A DNA stretch of 64,000 nucleotides from Datisca glomerata (taxonomy: Eukaryota > Streptophyta > Magnoliopsida > Cucurbitales > Datiscaceae). The position numbers and the translations under genes were made by a program. Position 1 is the stretch's first letter. Each line of letters begins with the position of its first letter. Location of the stretch: positions 836,558 to 900,557 of the forward strand of contig QANY01007891.1 of NCBI GenBank assembly GCA_003255025.1, read 5' to 3'. Shown one piece after another: positions 48,660 through 60,034 of this stretch. A model generated the notes under the pieces. That model searched no databases and had not been told where the DNA came from. It worked only from the letters and a program-made list of their open reading frames with translations.

Positions 48660-48990
48660 GGTTTGATGACCGGTAAAACCCGTCATTATAATCATATATT
48701 GACGGTTACCCGACTGTCATCTACAGGGTTGTCATCTTTAATCATTTAAAAAAATTTCATTATAATGGTGTACAATGACGGGGAATCCCCATCGTCGTAG
48801 GACTGCGAAAATTTTATAGATGACGCGGATTTCCTGTCATTTAAAATACCGCGAAAAGTAGATAGATGACAAGGATTCTCCCTCATCGTAAGTACCACAA
48901 AAAGTAGATAGATGAAGGGTATTCCCTGTCATCTAAAGTTACTCCACCTAAACTTTAGATGACAGGGAATCCTCGTCATCTAAAATTCAA
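48660..48990. repeat. Subterminal repeats of CACTA-1 (left)
   Basis: The words tgacgg, gatgacagggaatcc and their inversions recur in both orientations at least eight times, including the near-inverted pair ccctgtcatctaaagt and actttagatgacaggg (about 48926-48970). Such subterminal motifs are transposase-binding sites in CACTA elements. Confidence 0.85.
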
Positions 48991-49395
48991 GAAAAAAATT
49001 ATTTATTTAATGAAATAAAGCTTGGCAAATAGTATTATACAATAAAAATAAAATAAAAATTATAATGATTATGATTCTAAAATATGTCTCTGCTTGTTAA
49101 TTTGTTAAATATTGACGAATTACATGATAAATGAACTTTTCTAATAGATCTTTGCATCCTCCATATTTATAATTAATAAGAGAAAACTTCTTTTTGTTTT
49201 AAAATATCAAAAAACATTCGACTAATGAACTCTCAATGAAAGGAGTTAATCAAGCACTTGCAGTGCAAAGTATTGACAGTCCTATCTAGTACTCCTATGT
49301 ACTTCAACTTAAGTATTAGTTAAAAAACACTAATAAGGACACAAACAAATCTTTAAAGGAAGAAAGAATGGACAAAAGAAGCCAAAAATGGCAAA

Positions 49396-49780
49396 CTAAC
49401 AAGCTGTGTATAAATTCACTATGAGATCTAATAATGCCAATACATTTAAAATACCGAAGGCAATCAAACAACAAAATAAACAGAACATACGGGAAGAAGG
49501 TTGTCCAACCCTAATTAAACTCATCACCTTTTTCTCCAACTCAAGTGCTTTTGAAGCTAAATTTCCAGCCATTGGACAATTCAAAGGCATAATTGAGCAG
49601 TATGGTCCTCCACAACAAACTCGCAGGCCTCCAAGTGTGATGTTGTGGGAAACTCTCAAATATAATGTTTTGTTAATAATAGTATAGAATGAAGAGGTAA
49701 TCGTCTCCTTTTCAAATAAAATAATGCAACACAGAAAAATCACATCACCATGATCAGATCTTTCGACAGCTCTCCAGTCG
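49396..49780 (-). pseudogene. Unidentified terminal exon in CACTA-1, predicted membrane tail
   Basis: On the minus strand an acceptor (ttcttgcag) at 49781-49783 opens a 385-base stretch that is open to TAG at 49396. It encodes DWRAVERSDHGDVIFLCC at the start and ASKALELEKKVMSLIRVG, then a strongly hydrophobic MFCLFCCLIAFGILNVLALL segment near the end that looks like a single membrane helix. I do not recognise the family. It may be a captured last exon or a fusion of captured pieces. Confidence 0.45.
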
Positions 49781-50553
49781 CTGCAAGAAGAACGAAGTTG
49801 TTAGACTTAAAACTACCATAAGACAACTAAGCTTGCTACTGAATCAAGAATGCAAAGTCATCAAGAATATCATAACGTCCCAGACTCCCATGTGAAAAGG
49901 ACATAAGTGTAAACAGAAAAGGACCACTATACCAAGAAAGGGATATTACTAGAATTTGAATCATATAGATCTAGCAAACGTAAGGGTTAAGCACCAATTA
50001 ATTCCCAGATTAATAGGGCCTTCATTATTTTGTTCGGTCCTGCCTTTTCTTATCGATGCAATGATGGCGACCTAAGTGAAGCGTAACATTGCATTTAGTA
50101 TGCACATTTTCCTATAGAAAAGGCATTTCACCTTACACAATTTGTCAGTGATGTAGGTTAAGTATAAACCATTGTGCTGATCTTAATTGCAGGAATGCTC
50201 ATGTGCTATCATTTACCCAATTAAAACAAATTCAGGAAAACAAACACCGCCGTTTTAAAGAAAATATACAATGTGCAGATAACCATTTATATTTTTATAA
50301 AGAGCATGCAATGGCCAGAAGAAAGTATATTTAATCAACAAACTATATTGTGTCTTCTCCAATTTGGAATCCTCTAAAACATACATGTACTTCTCAAACG
50401 TTAGGATCCCTTGTATAATTGAGGGAGTTAGAGAAATTAATTCACTTAACATCACTATGACAACTCATTCATTAACCAACAGAATAGTAGAAACCTTGAG
50501 GGAATGTCCTTGGACTACACTTATTTTACTTTGAGAGGGAAAGAAAAACTCAC

Positions 50554-50727
50554 CATAATAATGGTGTTAGGGTCGTTCACGTTCTCAAAACAAATAGCAT
50601 AAACAACTTTATCACTTAGAGCACACCCCATCTCTTCACTAGCTCTTTTGGCAACACTCGTTGCCACACGCATGCATTTGGATACACCCAATATATCATT
50701 GGTGGTGTAACCATCTTCACGCAGATA
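50554..50727 (-). pseudogene. Captured exon of PRP16-like DEAH-box splicing helicase
   Basis: A 174-bp (58-codon) open exon has a canonical acceptor (tttttag at 50728-50730) and donor (gtgag from 50553 downward). It reads YLREDGYTTND, RVATSVAKRASEEMG, then VYAICFEN and DPNTIIM. This follows the RecA1 domain of DEAH RNA helicases just after the Walker A motif, most like PRP16 (EDGYTTN, FE-V-PNT). Motif Ia, usually TQPRRVA, has decayed to SKCMRVA, so it is not a functional helicase segment. Intact PRP16 remodels the spliceosome at the second catalytic step. Confidence 0.82.
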
Positions 50728-50815
50728 CTAAAAATGAAACTCACATGCCACTCTAGTCAATAAGCAAAGTAACTCCACATTAAAATTTTTATTTCTAAAC
50801 TTTATTTCTTTTTTT

Positions 50816-50834
50816 GGGGGGTGGGGGTGGGGGG
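50816..50834 (+). repeat. G-rich run, possible quadruplex
   Basis: Runs of 6, 5 and 7 G separated by single T bases lie in the intron between the two helicase exons. It has the tract composition for a G-quadruplex. Confidence 0.7.
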
Positions 50835-50866
50835 GTTAATGCTATTGAAGTTAAATGGTTAAGAAA

Positions 50867-50935
50867 CTTGTGTAGTCTGCCCCGACCCAGTTTCTCCAAC
50901 CACCACATGATTTTCACGTATTGGAAGTCAAAGAG
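50867..50935 (-). pseudogene. Captured Walker A exon of the same DEAH helicase
   Basis: On the minus strand the frame reads LPIRENHVVVGETGSGQTTQV. The Walker A nucleotide-binding motif GETGSGKT is present with Lys changed to Gln (GETGSGQT), which would abolish ATP binding. It lies just upstream, in gene sense, of the exon at 50554-50727, in the order expected of a DEAH helicase, with an intron between them that contains a G-rich run. Confidence 0.8.
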
Positions 50936-52696
50936 AATTAGAACACATCTAAACCCAATAATGGATATCTAATAGGCATATCTCATAGATATGTAGTGTT
51001 TAGAGGACCGCATTTCATCTGCCTTTTACAAATTTGAAATGTGATATGGGGAGCTTTTTAAATTATGAGCTAGAAGAAACCTCCTTAATAATATAGAAAG
51101 ACCTATAATTCAAAATAATGTTTCAAAATTGGGTGATTATGAGTTTGTTTGCTCATCGATAATTTCAAAAATGTTAAATGAGAGTTTATAAGCAAACCAT
51201 CTTAGTTTATGTATGTACATGTCTTGAAAACAAGAACCAAAACACAAACTAAAAACTAAAGATACAGAATCAAAACACAAGAACCAACATAAACTAAAAG
51301 AATTGAACAAAACTAATTTGAGCTAACCTAGAATTCTAAGACTAAATATTCAAGAACAGGGTAGATGGTACCCATTCCTGGGCTATGCGATACAAGATCA
51401 AACACATACTAAAATAATTAAACACAAATTAATATTACTTTCTTTGATTAGTGCCTCCCATGACAAATTGTGTACTATTAAATAAACCAAAATGAGAGTA
51501 AACTAATATCGATTATCCTTGCTAAGTCCTATATACTGTTGGTTGGCTCTCAATTTTACCATTTGCTAGTAAGAAACAAAAATAAAGATTACAGATTAAA
51601 CTACTTATGCGACATATTTATTATAAACTATCATTGCACATAAAAAGCAAAAGAAGAGTAGCTTAGTGTTAGACATACTCACTGATAGAAAATTAAGGAA
51701 AATGAAAGAATCCAAGTATTCTATATCGTTTGAAAAATAAGACATTCTAGTTCAAACTATTTCAGGAATGACATATGGTGGTTTGTTCTTCTTCTTGTAA
51801 AGCAGTGGACAATGTCTCAGTGGTTTCATTTCTTTAGCAAGGACTAGAAAGGTCAAACCCATTATTGATCTTATGTCTTATTTTATTTGATTAGTTCTAC
51901 ATATTATGTTAACCATTGAAATATATATTTTTTTCTGGAAACTTTAGTCTAATAGGGCTATTACCCAAAGGTAAAATTACTTAAACTAAGAGGCTATGTG
52001 CATCTTTCAAGTGTACAATTTACTTAGTTACATTAAGCTTCTGATGGTGCTCTAAATTTATAGAGCCTAGTGTTTTTGCTTACTCTTAAATATGATATAT
52101 TCATGGGATTTCTTATTATGAAATTTTTGGATTAGTGCACAAAACATCTCCAAAGCTCGTAAGCTCAGTTTGCATGCTATGTAAGAAATAAGAATATTGT
52201 TATTGATGAAAATATGATGTCTACTACTATTGCTAGTTGCTATTGATGCTATTGCTAGTTTTCTCATTATATGATTTATAGGACATATTGCTGGTTAGAT
52301 CTTGCAGTAGTGATAATTACTTAAATGAGTGTGAACTCAACACTGTAGGTACAAAGAGCAATTTACTTGTTCTGTGCACCATGTTGAGATGGTTGTTGTT
52401 CAATGCATGTGTTGTGTAGAATTAAACATACCAGTTAAGGAGAGTTATCACTGTTCTACTTGTTTTGCATGCAGTGAAAAGTATTAGAAGGACTATAAAT
52501 GGTGATCAAGCAGTAAGAATACATCGGAGTTGTGGCTCTTGTCTCTTCTTTCCTGAATGCTCATTATTTGGAGAGAGTGCAATGATAATGAAAGAAGAAA
52601 GGAAAGTATGGATCAATGTCATCTCTTCAAAAGCTTATGAAATGTCAAAGCTAAAATAGAGCATAACCATGATTGGATTTCACCAATTTTTAGTGT

Positions 52697-53999
52697 CAAA
52701 TCCCTGCTACTCAATGCATTGATCTCTGTTACTTAATGCTTATCTTGACACGTCCATTAAAGCAATATTAAAATCATATATGTAATTCAAAGATCAATGA
52801 TTACAGAATTAAGTTGGAAAAATTGAATAACCTTGCAAAAAGAAAAGAATAGACCAACATCTACCTAACTACATCTAGTTTATTCCAACAACTTCAAATC
52901 CAACCTGATAAATTGAATTCTGATTGATAGAGTTTTACCCGTTTCATTGATAGTAAGCAATTTTAGACTAAAGCACAAAATAGGAAATATAATAATTCTC
53001 TAAACATAACCTAAATGCCTTAGAGAGGGAGAAAATGTCCAGGATGAACTTGACATGGTATTGGTGTGCATAAAGTAAGAAAAAACTTAAAGGAGATAGT
53101 GGATTTTTGAAAAACAAAACAATATAAAACAGAGAGAAATTTCTAAAACCATGTTCACAAGCGTGTTAAATGTGATTATAACCTCAAAGATGAGTTACAA
53201 AATCTTAAAACAATATAAAGCATGGAGAAATCTCTAAAACCTATTTCTTTCAATATAATCCCTATTTCATATTCACTAGAATGCTTATATTCTCATATGT
53301 TCTCCTCCCAGCAAGCACATAGAATCTTAAGAACTTCCATTAAAGCAATATTAAAATCCTTGCTACGCAATGCCTTGATCTATGTTACTTAATGCTTATC
53401 TTGACACGTCCATTAAAGCAATATTAAAATCATATATGTAATTCAAAGATCAATGATTACATAATTAAGTTGGAAAAATTTGAATAACCTTGCAAAAAGA
53501 AAAGAATAGACCAACATGTACCTAACTACATCTAGTTTATTCCAACAACTTCAAATCCAACCTGATAAATTGAATTCTGATTGACAGAGTCTTACCCGTT
53601 TCATTGATAGTAAGCAATTTTGGACTAAAGCACAAAAGAGGAAATATAATAATTCTCTAAGCATAACCTAAAATGCCTTAGAGAGGGAGAAAATGTCCAG
53701 GATGAACTTGACATGGTATTTGTGTGCATAAAGTAAGAAAAAAAATTAAAGGAGATAGTGGACTTTTGAAAAATAAAACAATATAAAACAGAGAGAAATT
53801 TCTAAAACCATGTTCACAAGCGTGTTAAATGTGATTATAACCTTAAAGATGAGTTACAGAATCTTAAAACAATATAAAGCATAGAGAAATCTCTAAAACC
53901 TATTTCTTTCAATATAATCCCTATTTCATATTCAATAGAATGCTTATATTCTCATATGTTCTCCTCCCAGCAAGCACATAGAATCTTAAGAACTTCCAC
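52697..53999. repeat. Tandem duplication of about 656 bp inside CACTA-1
   Basis: Unit 1 (52697-53352) and unit 2 (53353-53999) match almost base for base, for example tgttacttaatgcttatctt and cagcaagcacatagaatctt, with about 656 bp offset. There is little divergence by eye. It is non-coding, intron-like DNA within the transposon. Confidence 0.93.
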
Positions 54000-54047
54000 G
54001 GACAAAAATAATACCATGGTATAAAGATAAAGGTTTGCATAACTCAC

Positions 54048-54109
54048 CTGAGTTTCTCTTGATATCTTGCAGGCAAGAAATCCAAGAGTAACCATCAATG
54101 CGGTAGATC
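54048..54109 (-). pseudogene. Short captured exon of unknown gene in CACTA-1
   Basis: A 62-bp stretch on the minus strand is bounded by a good acceptor (actttcag) and a consensus donor (ctcag/gtgagtt). One frame reads STALMVTLGFLACKISRETQ and looks membrane-like. The family is not recognised. Confidence 0.45.
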
Positions 54110-54661
54110 CTGAAAGTGTAAAGATGGCAATCATCAGAGCTCATAAGGGATTTATAATAGCCATGGACTATCATATATAACTTATATATAGCAAGAAAAG
54201 GCAAAATCAAAAACTAAATCTCTTTAACTTCTTCTCCAGACTCTTTGATTCTTATGGTATACAGTTCTCAGGTATGAAATAATTGCTAAAAGAAACACAT
54301 GGGAAAAATAGACCTAAAATCTTTGAAAACACTCAATGATTTGGAAATAACTTTACAAGAAAAACTATATTCTTAAGTCGATATATTGTCCTTCGTGCAA
54401 AAATAAAATACGAATTAGATCAATAGCCAAGAAATTTAAACACAAATATAAAAGATACAAACAGAACTCAAGAAAGAATCATTTAGTAAGGAAAACCCAA
54501 ACAGGAATTAGATCGCTAACCAAGAATCTTAAAAACATAAAAGTTACAGAGAAAACACAAAAAATCAAAACTCTAACTCAAAATCTAATCCGAAATCTCA
54601 ATAAAACTAAATCCGAACAAATAACACTAAATAAAGCTGAAAACAAGCTACAAACTCACTG

Positions 54662-54960
54662 TGAGAGAGCAAGAACCGTCGCCAGAGGTTAAGATTCGGG
54701 AGAGAAAGAGAATAGATCATAGAGGAGCGAGTAGTAGAGAGAGAGGGGGGTATCGAGATAGAGAGAAATAACAGTGCAGAGACGAGCTAGAGAATAGTGT
54801 AGAGGAAAGCTCAAGAGGGAGAGAAAGAGAGAGTAAGCTGAGAGTGTGAGAGAGCAGGCTCAGAGTGAGAGAGAGGAGTTCGAGAGAGCTTCGAGTTCGT
54901 ATGACATTTTTTAGTTCGAGCGAGGAGCAGAGAGAGGAGTTCGAGAAAGCATGTCAAATT
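54662..54960 (-). promoter_or_regulatory. Pyrimidine-rich 5' leader-like block of CACTA-1 transcript
   Basis: Read on the minus strand this is ctctctc-rich DNA ending in ctctcaca/gtgagtttg, a consensus splice donor near 54661. It resembles a plant 5' UTR exon at the upstream end of the minus-strand exon series inside CACTA-1. Transcription is inferred only. Confidence 0.4.
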
Positions 54961-54989
54961 AGGTTTAGATTGATTATATAGTATGGCAT

Positions 54990-55257
54990 TTCTATAAATA
55001 AAATGAACTTTGGGATAAGTAGTAAATTTTTTTACACCATAAAATAATGACAGGTTTTTTTCACTGTCATAATAAGAAGTTATATTGATAGCCCAAAAAT
55101 TGGCTGTCATAGTAGAGAACACATTGATGACAACTCATTTTTGCGATATCATCTTACCCGAGTTACCCCACCCTGCACTATTTCCTTTGACATATTTTAG
55201 AGAGTTGTCATTGTATCAAAGATGTGGCTATCATCGAAAGTCAAAATTGTAGCAGTG
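54990..55257. repeat. Right subterminal region and terminal inverted repeat of CACTA-1
   Basis: The words gacagg, gtcataataag and ttgatgacaac recur before the terminal ttgtagcagtg. The TIR pairs with the left end CACTACTACAA with one mismatch in the first 11 bases. Confidence 0.8.
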
Positions 55258-55260
55258 AAT

Positions 55261-56163
55261 TGAATGTGAAAATCATGAAGTTCTAAGATTTGGAGATTAA
55301 GATTTTACATAATGGAATGGCAATTAATTGTTTAAATGCTTACATATTGTATCAGGGCTTAAGTTGTCATTCTCTAATTTTGTTAAGAAAATTTTCACAA
55401 TTTATTATGTTTCTTCCCGCTGCAAACTTTTTTAGAGATGAAAGAAAAAAAAATCCAATATTGATGAAGGGTTATTTGAATTTCTACGATTACGTCTATG
55501 TTGTTTGAATGAATATTCGTTGTATGGGAAATCGGTAGTTTGCAATAACTGTCTGTGATTGCGTCTTTCTTGTCTGAATGTAATATTCAACTTACGGGGC
55601 AACTCGGTAGTTTGCAAACAACTGCCAGTAAGATATAAAAGCCATGAAAGTCTCATGGAAGGCAAATTCTCAGTTTGATTATGTGCACTTTGATTATAAA
55701 GTAAAATAAACATCAATTTCGCCCACTTTCAATATACATGCAGTATCAATTTCGAAAGTTTGAAATTGTAGAATTACCTTTTTTTTATTGCCGAAATTCA
55801 AGATTAATAATATAAATAAATATGGAATTGTTTACTGAGTAATAGTGTTTACTCGATGACTGTTCACTGATTTAATATTGGCTTTTGTAATTAATTGGTT
55901 GAAGTCGTTTAACCGACTCGTTAATTTTGATTTTTTTTTGTTGTCAAAAGTTGATTTCATTAAGCAAAGATCATTACATCAAGTAAAAATCCATAGAGAA
56001 GAAAGAAGAAGAAAGAGCTTAATCAGAGTGAACAATTACCTTCGAATTGGGAATCTTACGGCCTTTATTTGCACACTGATGAACATGCTTATTATCTTCT
56101 CTAAAACAATGGCTAAAGCCAACAAATAAAAGGCTCTTAGTATTAAAGGAAAAAATCTCATTA
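55261..56163. other. AT-rich spacer without recognised gene
   Basis: Short open frames on both strands show no motif. A direct repeat of the type tcggtagtttgca occurs at about 55530 and 55605 with surrounding similarity (gtctttcttgtctgaatg, tgttgtttgaatg). Confidence 0.5.
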
Positions 56164-56373
56164 TGATATTTTACAAATATCTAGGATTTATTCCACGTTT
56201 ACTATGTAGTAATTGCCCAAATAAATTTAGGGTAGCTTCCTTTTCTATAATTATTAGGTTACTTAATTGTTTCAATACTTTTGTACATCTTATATATTCT
56301 CTTGTAAAGCTTTCGTTGCATAATATATAGAAAATTCTCAAGTTCTTCCCTCAGAAAGTATTAATTTCTAACA
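56164..56373 (+). repeat. 5' LTR of copia D (approximate start)
   Basis: The end is fixed by ctaaca directly before the primer-binding site. The start is set at tgatattttacaaatatc by length and a TG. The partner LTR is outside the window. Confidence 0.6.
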
Positions 56374-56418
56374 TGGTATGAGAGCAATAGGTTCTGAGAT
56401 TTTTTTTCCGCTGTGACT

Positions 56419-57475
56419 ATGGGAGATGAAACTAAGAAAACAGAGATGGGAACCCCTGAATCGAATCCACTTACCTTACATCATTATGATCATTCTAGTT
56501 TGGTTCTTGTCTCCAAACTACTTGAAGGAAACAATTATGGGCAATTGAGCCGCGCGATGCGAATAGCTCTTAGCGTCAATAATAAGATTGGCTTTATCAA
56601 TGGGACAATCAAAGCACCAATAGAAACCAATGCCAAGTTTTCAATATGGGAACGTTGCAACCATATGATACTATCATGGATCCTTAATTTTGTTCATTGT
56701 GATATTGATAGTAGTGTTATATTATACGGAAACTCTGGTCGAAATGTGGAATGATCTTCATGATAGATTCTCACAAGAGAACGATTCTAGAATTTATCAG
56801 ATTCGCAAAGAGATCGTGGAATACCAACAGCAACATCGATATTTTTTCATTTACTACACCAAGATGAAGGCCCTTTGGGATGAATTGGCCTATTATCATG
56901 ATCCAATCATCTATATTTGTAGGGGCCTCAAAAGTCTTGTTGAACGAGAAGAGAAAGAGTGCGTTATGTAATTTCTTATGAGACTGAATGACTCATTCGT
57001 AATGGTTCGTGATTCCATATTCATGATGAATCCTCTTCCCCACACCTAGAAGGTCACGGCCTTGTTTTGCAGCCTGAGAGACATATCGAAGTCGCCACAA
57101 AGCAAGATATCACTGGGCAATATGTTGCTAGCATAAGTCAGCCTAATCCAAAAATGCAAAATCGATCGACGTGTGGTAGCTCAACTCGTTTGATTGGTGG
57201 AGATCAAAATAATCTTCTTCATTGCTTCGACTATGACATGGATGGCCACACAATTGAGCGTTGCTTCTTTCTTCTTCCTAGACATAGACTTCATGGCAGA
57301 GGCGTCAAGCCAACAAGAAAGAAAATTATCAATTCTCTAGCCACTTCCAATGAAGAGATGCAAGAGACCAACACTTTACGGAAAAAGAGTGACCAAATTA
57401 GGACCCTTCTTCGCAAGGACTCTGGTACCAATGAATCTTTTATTAATACTTCAGGTACTGATTCACACTACAACA
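56419..57475 (+). pseudogene. copia D gag remnant
   Basis: It starts MGDETKKTEMGTPESNPLTL. The gag core SSLVLVSKLLEGNNYGQLSR and FSIWERCNHMILSWILNFV is typical of copia gag. A frameshift near 56750 moves to the frame WNDLHDRFSQEN, and a TAA follows at 56969-56971. The zinc knuckle near 57217 reads CFDYDMDGHTIERC, with the second Cys replaced by Tyr. The frame is then open up to the CACTA-2 insertion at 57476. Confidence 0.85.
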
Positions 57476-57489
57476 AAAAACGCTACGAT

Positions 57490-57850
57490 AGCGGCCAAAA
57501 AACACTATTATAGCGTTTTCATAGCATTTTTTAAACGTTATGGTTGCCAACATTTTTAAAAGTCTGACTCTACCATAGCGTTTTTCACCGCTATCAAAAC
57601 ACTTTTTATAGCATTTTTTAAACACTATGATAGACCTACCATAGCATTTTTTCAATGCTGTTAAAGATCTACCATAACATTTTTTCAACGCTTGGCAGAC
57701 CTACAATAGCATTTTTCCAATGCTATGACAAACTTACCATAGCGTTTTTTCAATGCTATGGTAGACAAATGATAGCATTTATAAACCAATGATAAAAACT
57801 TACCATAGCATTTTTTAAACATCGTCAAAGACTTTTCATTGCATTTTTAT
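57490..57850. repeat. Left subterminal repeats of CACTA-2
   Basis: The words accatagc, gcattttt and aatgctatg alternate in direct and inverted forms at least ten times at roughly 30-bp spacing. This is typical of CACTA subterminal transposase-binding arrays. Confidence 0.88.
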
Positions 57851-59952
57851 GCTATATGATGTGACATATCTTGTTATTATAAGTTTTTTAATATTACTTA
57901 TTCTTGCCATTCTACATTATTACTCAAAATTGTTACAAACTATTGTCCGCTAAAAATTATAGTTTCAAATGACAAATACTTATTGATTTTTACATAGAAC
58001 AAGCAAAAGTAATATCCTAAGAGAAAGATTAAAATCTAGTAAGACTCCAAATCTAATTATGAAGTTTCAGAAACCACTGTCGAGGCAACATGTAGTTTGC
58101 TTGCTTCTACTGACTTTGTTTTGAAGTATAATTATAACTGAGATTTTTAAACAATTTAGAAAAATAAAGAATTCATTTATACAAGTTGAATCTAGAAAAT
58201 AGTGTAGAAAAATGTATTATTCAATATAGTGACTAAAGAGAAATAAATAGAGTAAAATAATTATTAATGATTAATAACACACAAAAACTAATGATTAATA
58301 ACCCAACGTACAAGAACAAATTAACACTCAACACTTATTTATGAGCATTTGCTCCCTACCCCAAAAATCCAATCTAACTTTTGCTCCCTCAATTCAATCA
58401 TTTTGCTCTCTATGAAACATTTACAAACAAATGACAGAACCAAAAAAATAACTACAAAACAATCTATGGAAGACATGAAACTATGACATTTGGTCATGTA
58501 GGTCCCTTTAAGTGGATCGGAGCCCCACACCTAATGTGAGCAGACCACAAGCCTAACCATTCACCTAACCCAATGTGAAATAATATAGCAATAATTACCT
58601 AACTTATAAAAAAATACAGAAAAGAAAAATCCTAGATAAAACATATGCCCAAAACAAAATATTTAGTTTTAAGCATATCCAACCCCTGAACGCTATTACA
58701 TATTATGACAATGACAAAACTCAAAAAGCTACAAAAATCATGGAGTTATTCACTGACAGAATCACATTGTAAACAGAGGTTTCATAATAGAACGATTCAT
58801 GAAACATCTTAGAAATGAGAATCAAGAAAAACAATTAGCACAGATTCTGAAATATGAGGAAGCAAAAATAACATGTCCTTCAGAAGTTTTTGTGATTTTA
58901 TATATTTTTCTTGACTTTCTATATATTCAAAGTTGAGTAGTTTACGGCCTACTGAAAATTACAACTAATATTTCAAAATGTTTGGGCTAAAATCAATTAT
59001 AGAACGTTGAACAATGAGAATTTTAGTAAAACGGAATAAAAGCAACAGGACAACCGAGGAATAAACAAAAAGAGCACATCCAAGTAGGATACAGAGAAAA
59101 ATAGAAAAAATTCCCGCAGAAAAGCTATGGAAAAGCACAAAGTAAAGACATTGGTGATATTTTATATTTTAGTTTCAATTTTTTCTTTAGTTGACTGTGC
59201 ATGTGGTTCTTATCGGGTCAAACTAACGTAAGTTTATACCTCCTACTCCTTGCACAAGGATAGAAAAACAAACAAGATGTTAATGGAGCTAAAGAAACAG
59301 AACTGTGAAACAGAATCGAAGCTAACTACAGAACATGATCCGAATAATACATATAACATAACACACTTGTATTCAAGTAAGGCAGCACATGATCACAACA
59401 CTTTTAAAAAAAAAAGAGAATAAGAAACTTACAAGATCAACATTCTCGTTCTTGATTTCCTACAAACCACTGTTACCAGCCATAATCTCCTAATATCAGC
59501 GAGCTCAGTTCAAGCACGGGTATATTCCGAACTATATCTGTATCTTTCACTCTTAGTTCTTCATTTTCAGCTTCTCTCACACTAAAACTGTCATTCCCGA
59601 GTAGAACAGTCAGCCTGCACACTCTAGATAAAAACAGTCATAACTCCATCTAGAAAACTCTAAATTGAACTCCGTAAATTGCATTGTAATACTGACTCAA
59701 CAAGCTTTCCAATGAGATAATATTTGCCAAATAACTATCTCAGGAGTAACCCCAGATTCAGTTCGTAATCAGCAACACGAATTTGGTTTTCTTAGAGAGT
59801 TGAAAGTGTATGTCAAAAGTCACGGAAAGAAAAATTATACAATTGCCAAAAGAAACCACAACATAATTGATCTATCATTTTAGGAGATTACCTTATCTCC
59901 ATCATTCACTAGACACAAAGCACGTGTCCTTAATTATGAAAGTAATACATAC
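57851..59952. other. CACTA-2 interior, left part, no gene recognised
   Basis: AT-rich DNA. The open frame 58339-58530 on the minus strand shows no motif. A possible small minus-strand exon (HVLCLVNDGDK-like residues near 59910-59935, followed by a gtaatc donor) is too short to judge. Confidence 0.5.
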
Positions 59953-60034
59953 CACTTAAATCATTAACTTTCTTAGCCATGTCCTTAATTTCCTTTTCTA
60001 CCTTCCTGATACCTGCAGAATAAGGTCCTAAACC
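59953..60034 (-). pseudogene. RPT1: Captured exon of 26S proteasome ATPase subunit RPT1
   Basis: On the minus strand an 82-bp exon lies between a good acceptor (tatgcag) and donor (gtatgt). It reads [20 protein letters not shown], then KKVNDLS, matching the N-terminal coiled-coil segment of plant RPT1 (regulatory particle AAA-ATPase 1, subunit 7), with only a few substitutions. RPT1 is one of six ATPases that unfold substrates at the 19S base. No AAA domain or neighbouring RPT1 exons were identified here, so it is a captured fragment, not a gene. Confidence 0.88.

Larger units (their letters stand above)
48644..55257 (-). mobile_element. CACTA transposon 1, non-autonomous, with captured host exons
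   Basis: The element starts CACTACTACAAAA (48644) and ends with the inverted form ttgtagcagtg (55257). Perfect 3-bp target duplications AAT lie on both sides (48641-48643 and 55258-55260), exactly as for CACTA (En/Spm) elements. Subterminal arrays of gatgacagggaatcc-type words occupy about 48670-48990, and related gtcat/atgacag words occupy about 55040-55230. No TNP2 or TNPD transposase was recognised in the 6.6 kb, so it needs a partner for movement. The interior carries minus-strand exons with proper splice borders from a PRP16-like helicase and unknown genes. Strand is given as that of the captured exons. Confidence 0.9.
56164..57475 (+). mobile_element. Copia element D, 5' part (LTR, primer site, gag)
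   Basis: A short LTR of about 210 bp ends attaatttctaaca at 56373 and is followed at 56374 by tggtatgagagc, the Met-tRNA primer site with one change. Gag follows at 56419. The element is split by CACTA-2 and continues at 62451 past the window end, so its 3' LTR is not seen. The LTR start (56164) is approximate. Confidence 0.85.

Noticed and set aside
50554..50935. A real DEAH-box helicase gene
   Set aside because: Only two short exons are present, the Walker A lysine and motif Ia are altered, and they lie inside a CACTA element bounded by target duplications.
59953..60034. A functional RPT1 gene
   Set aside because: A single 82-bp exon without AAA domain inside a transposon.
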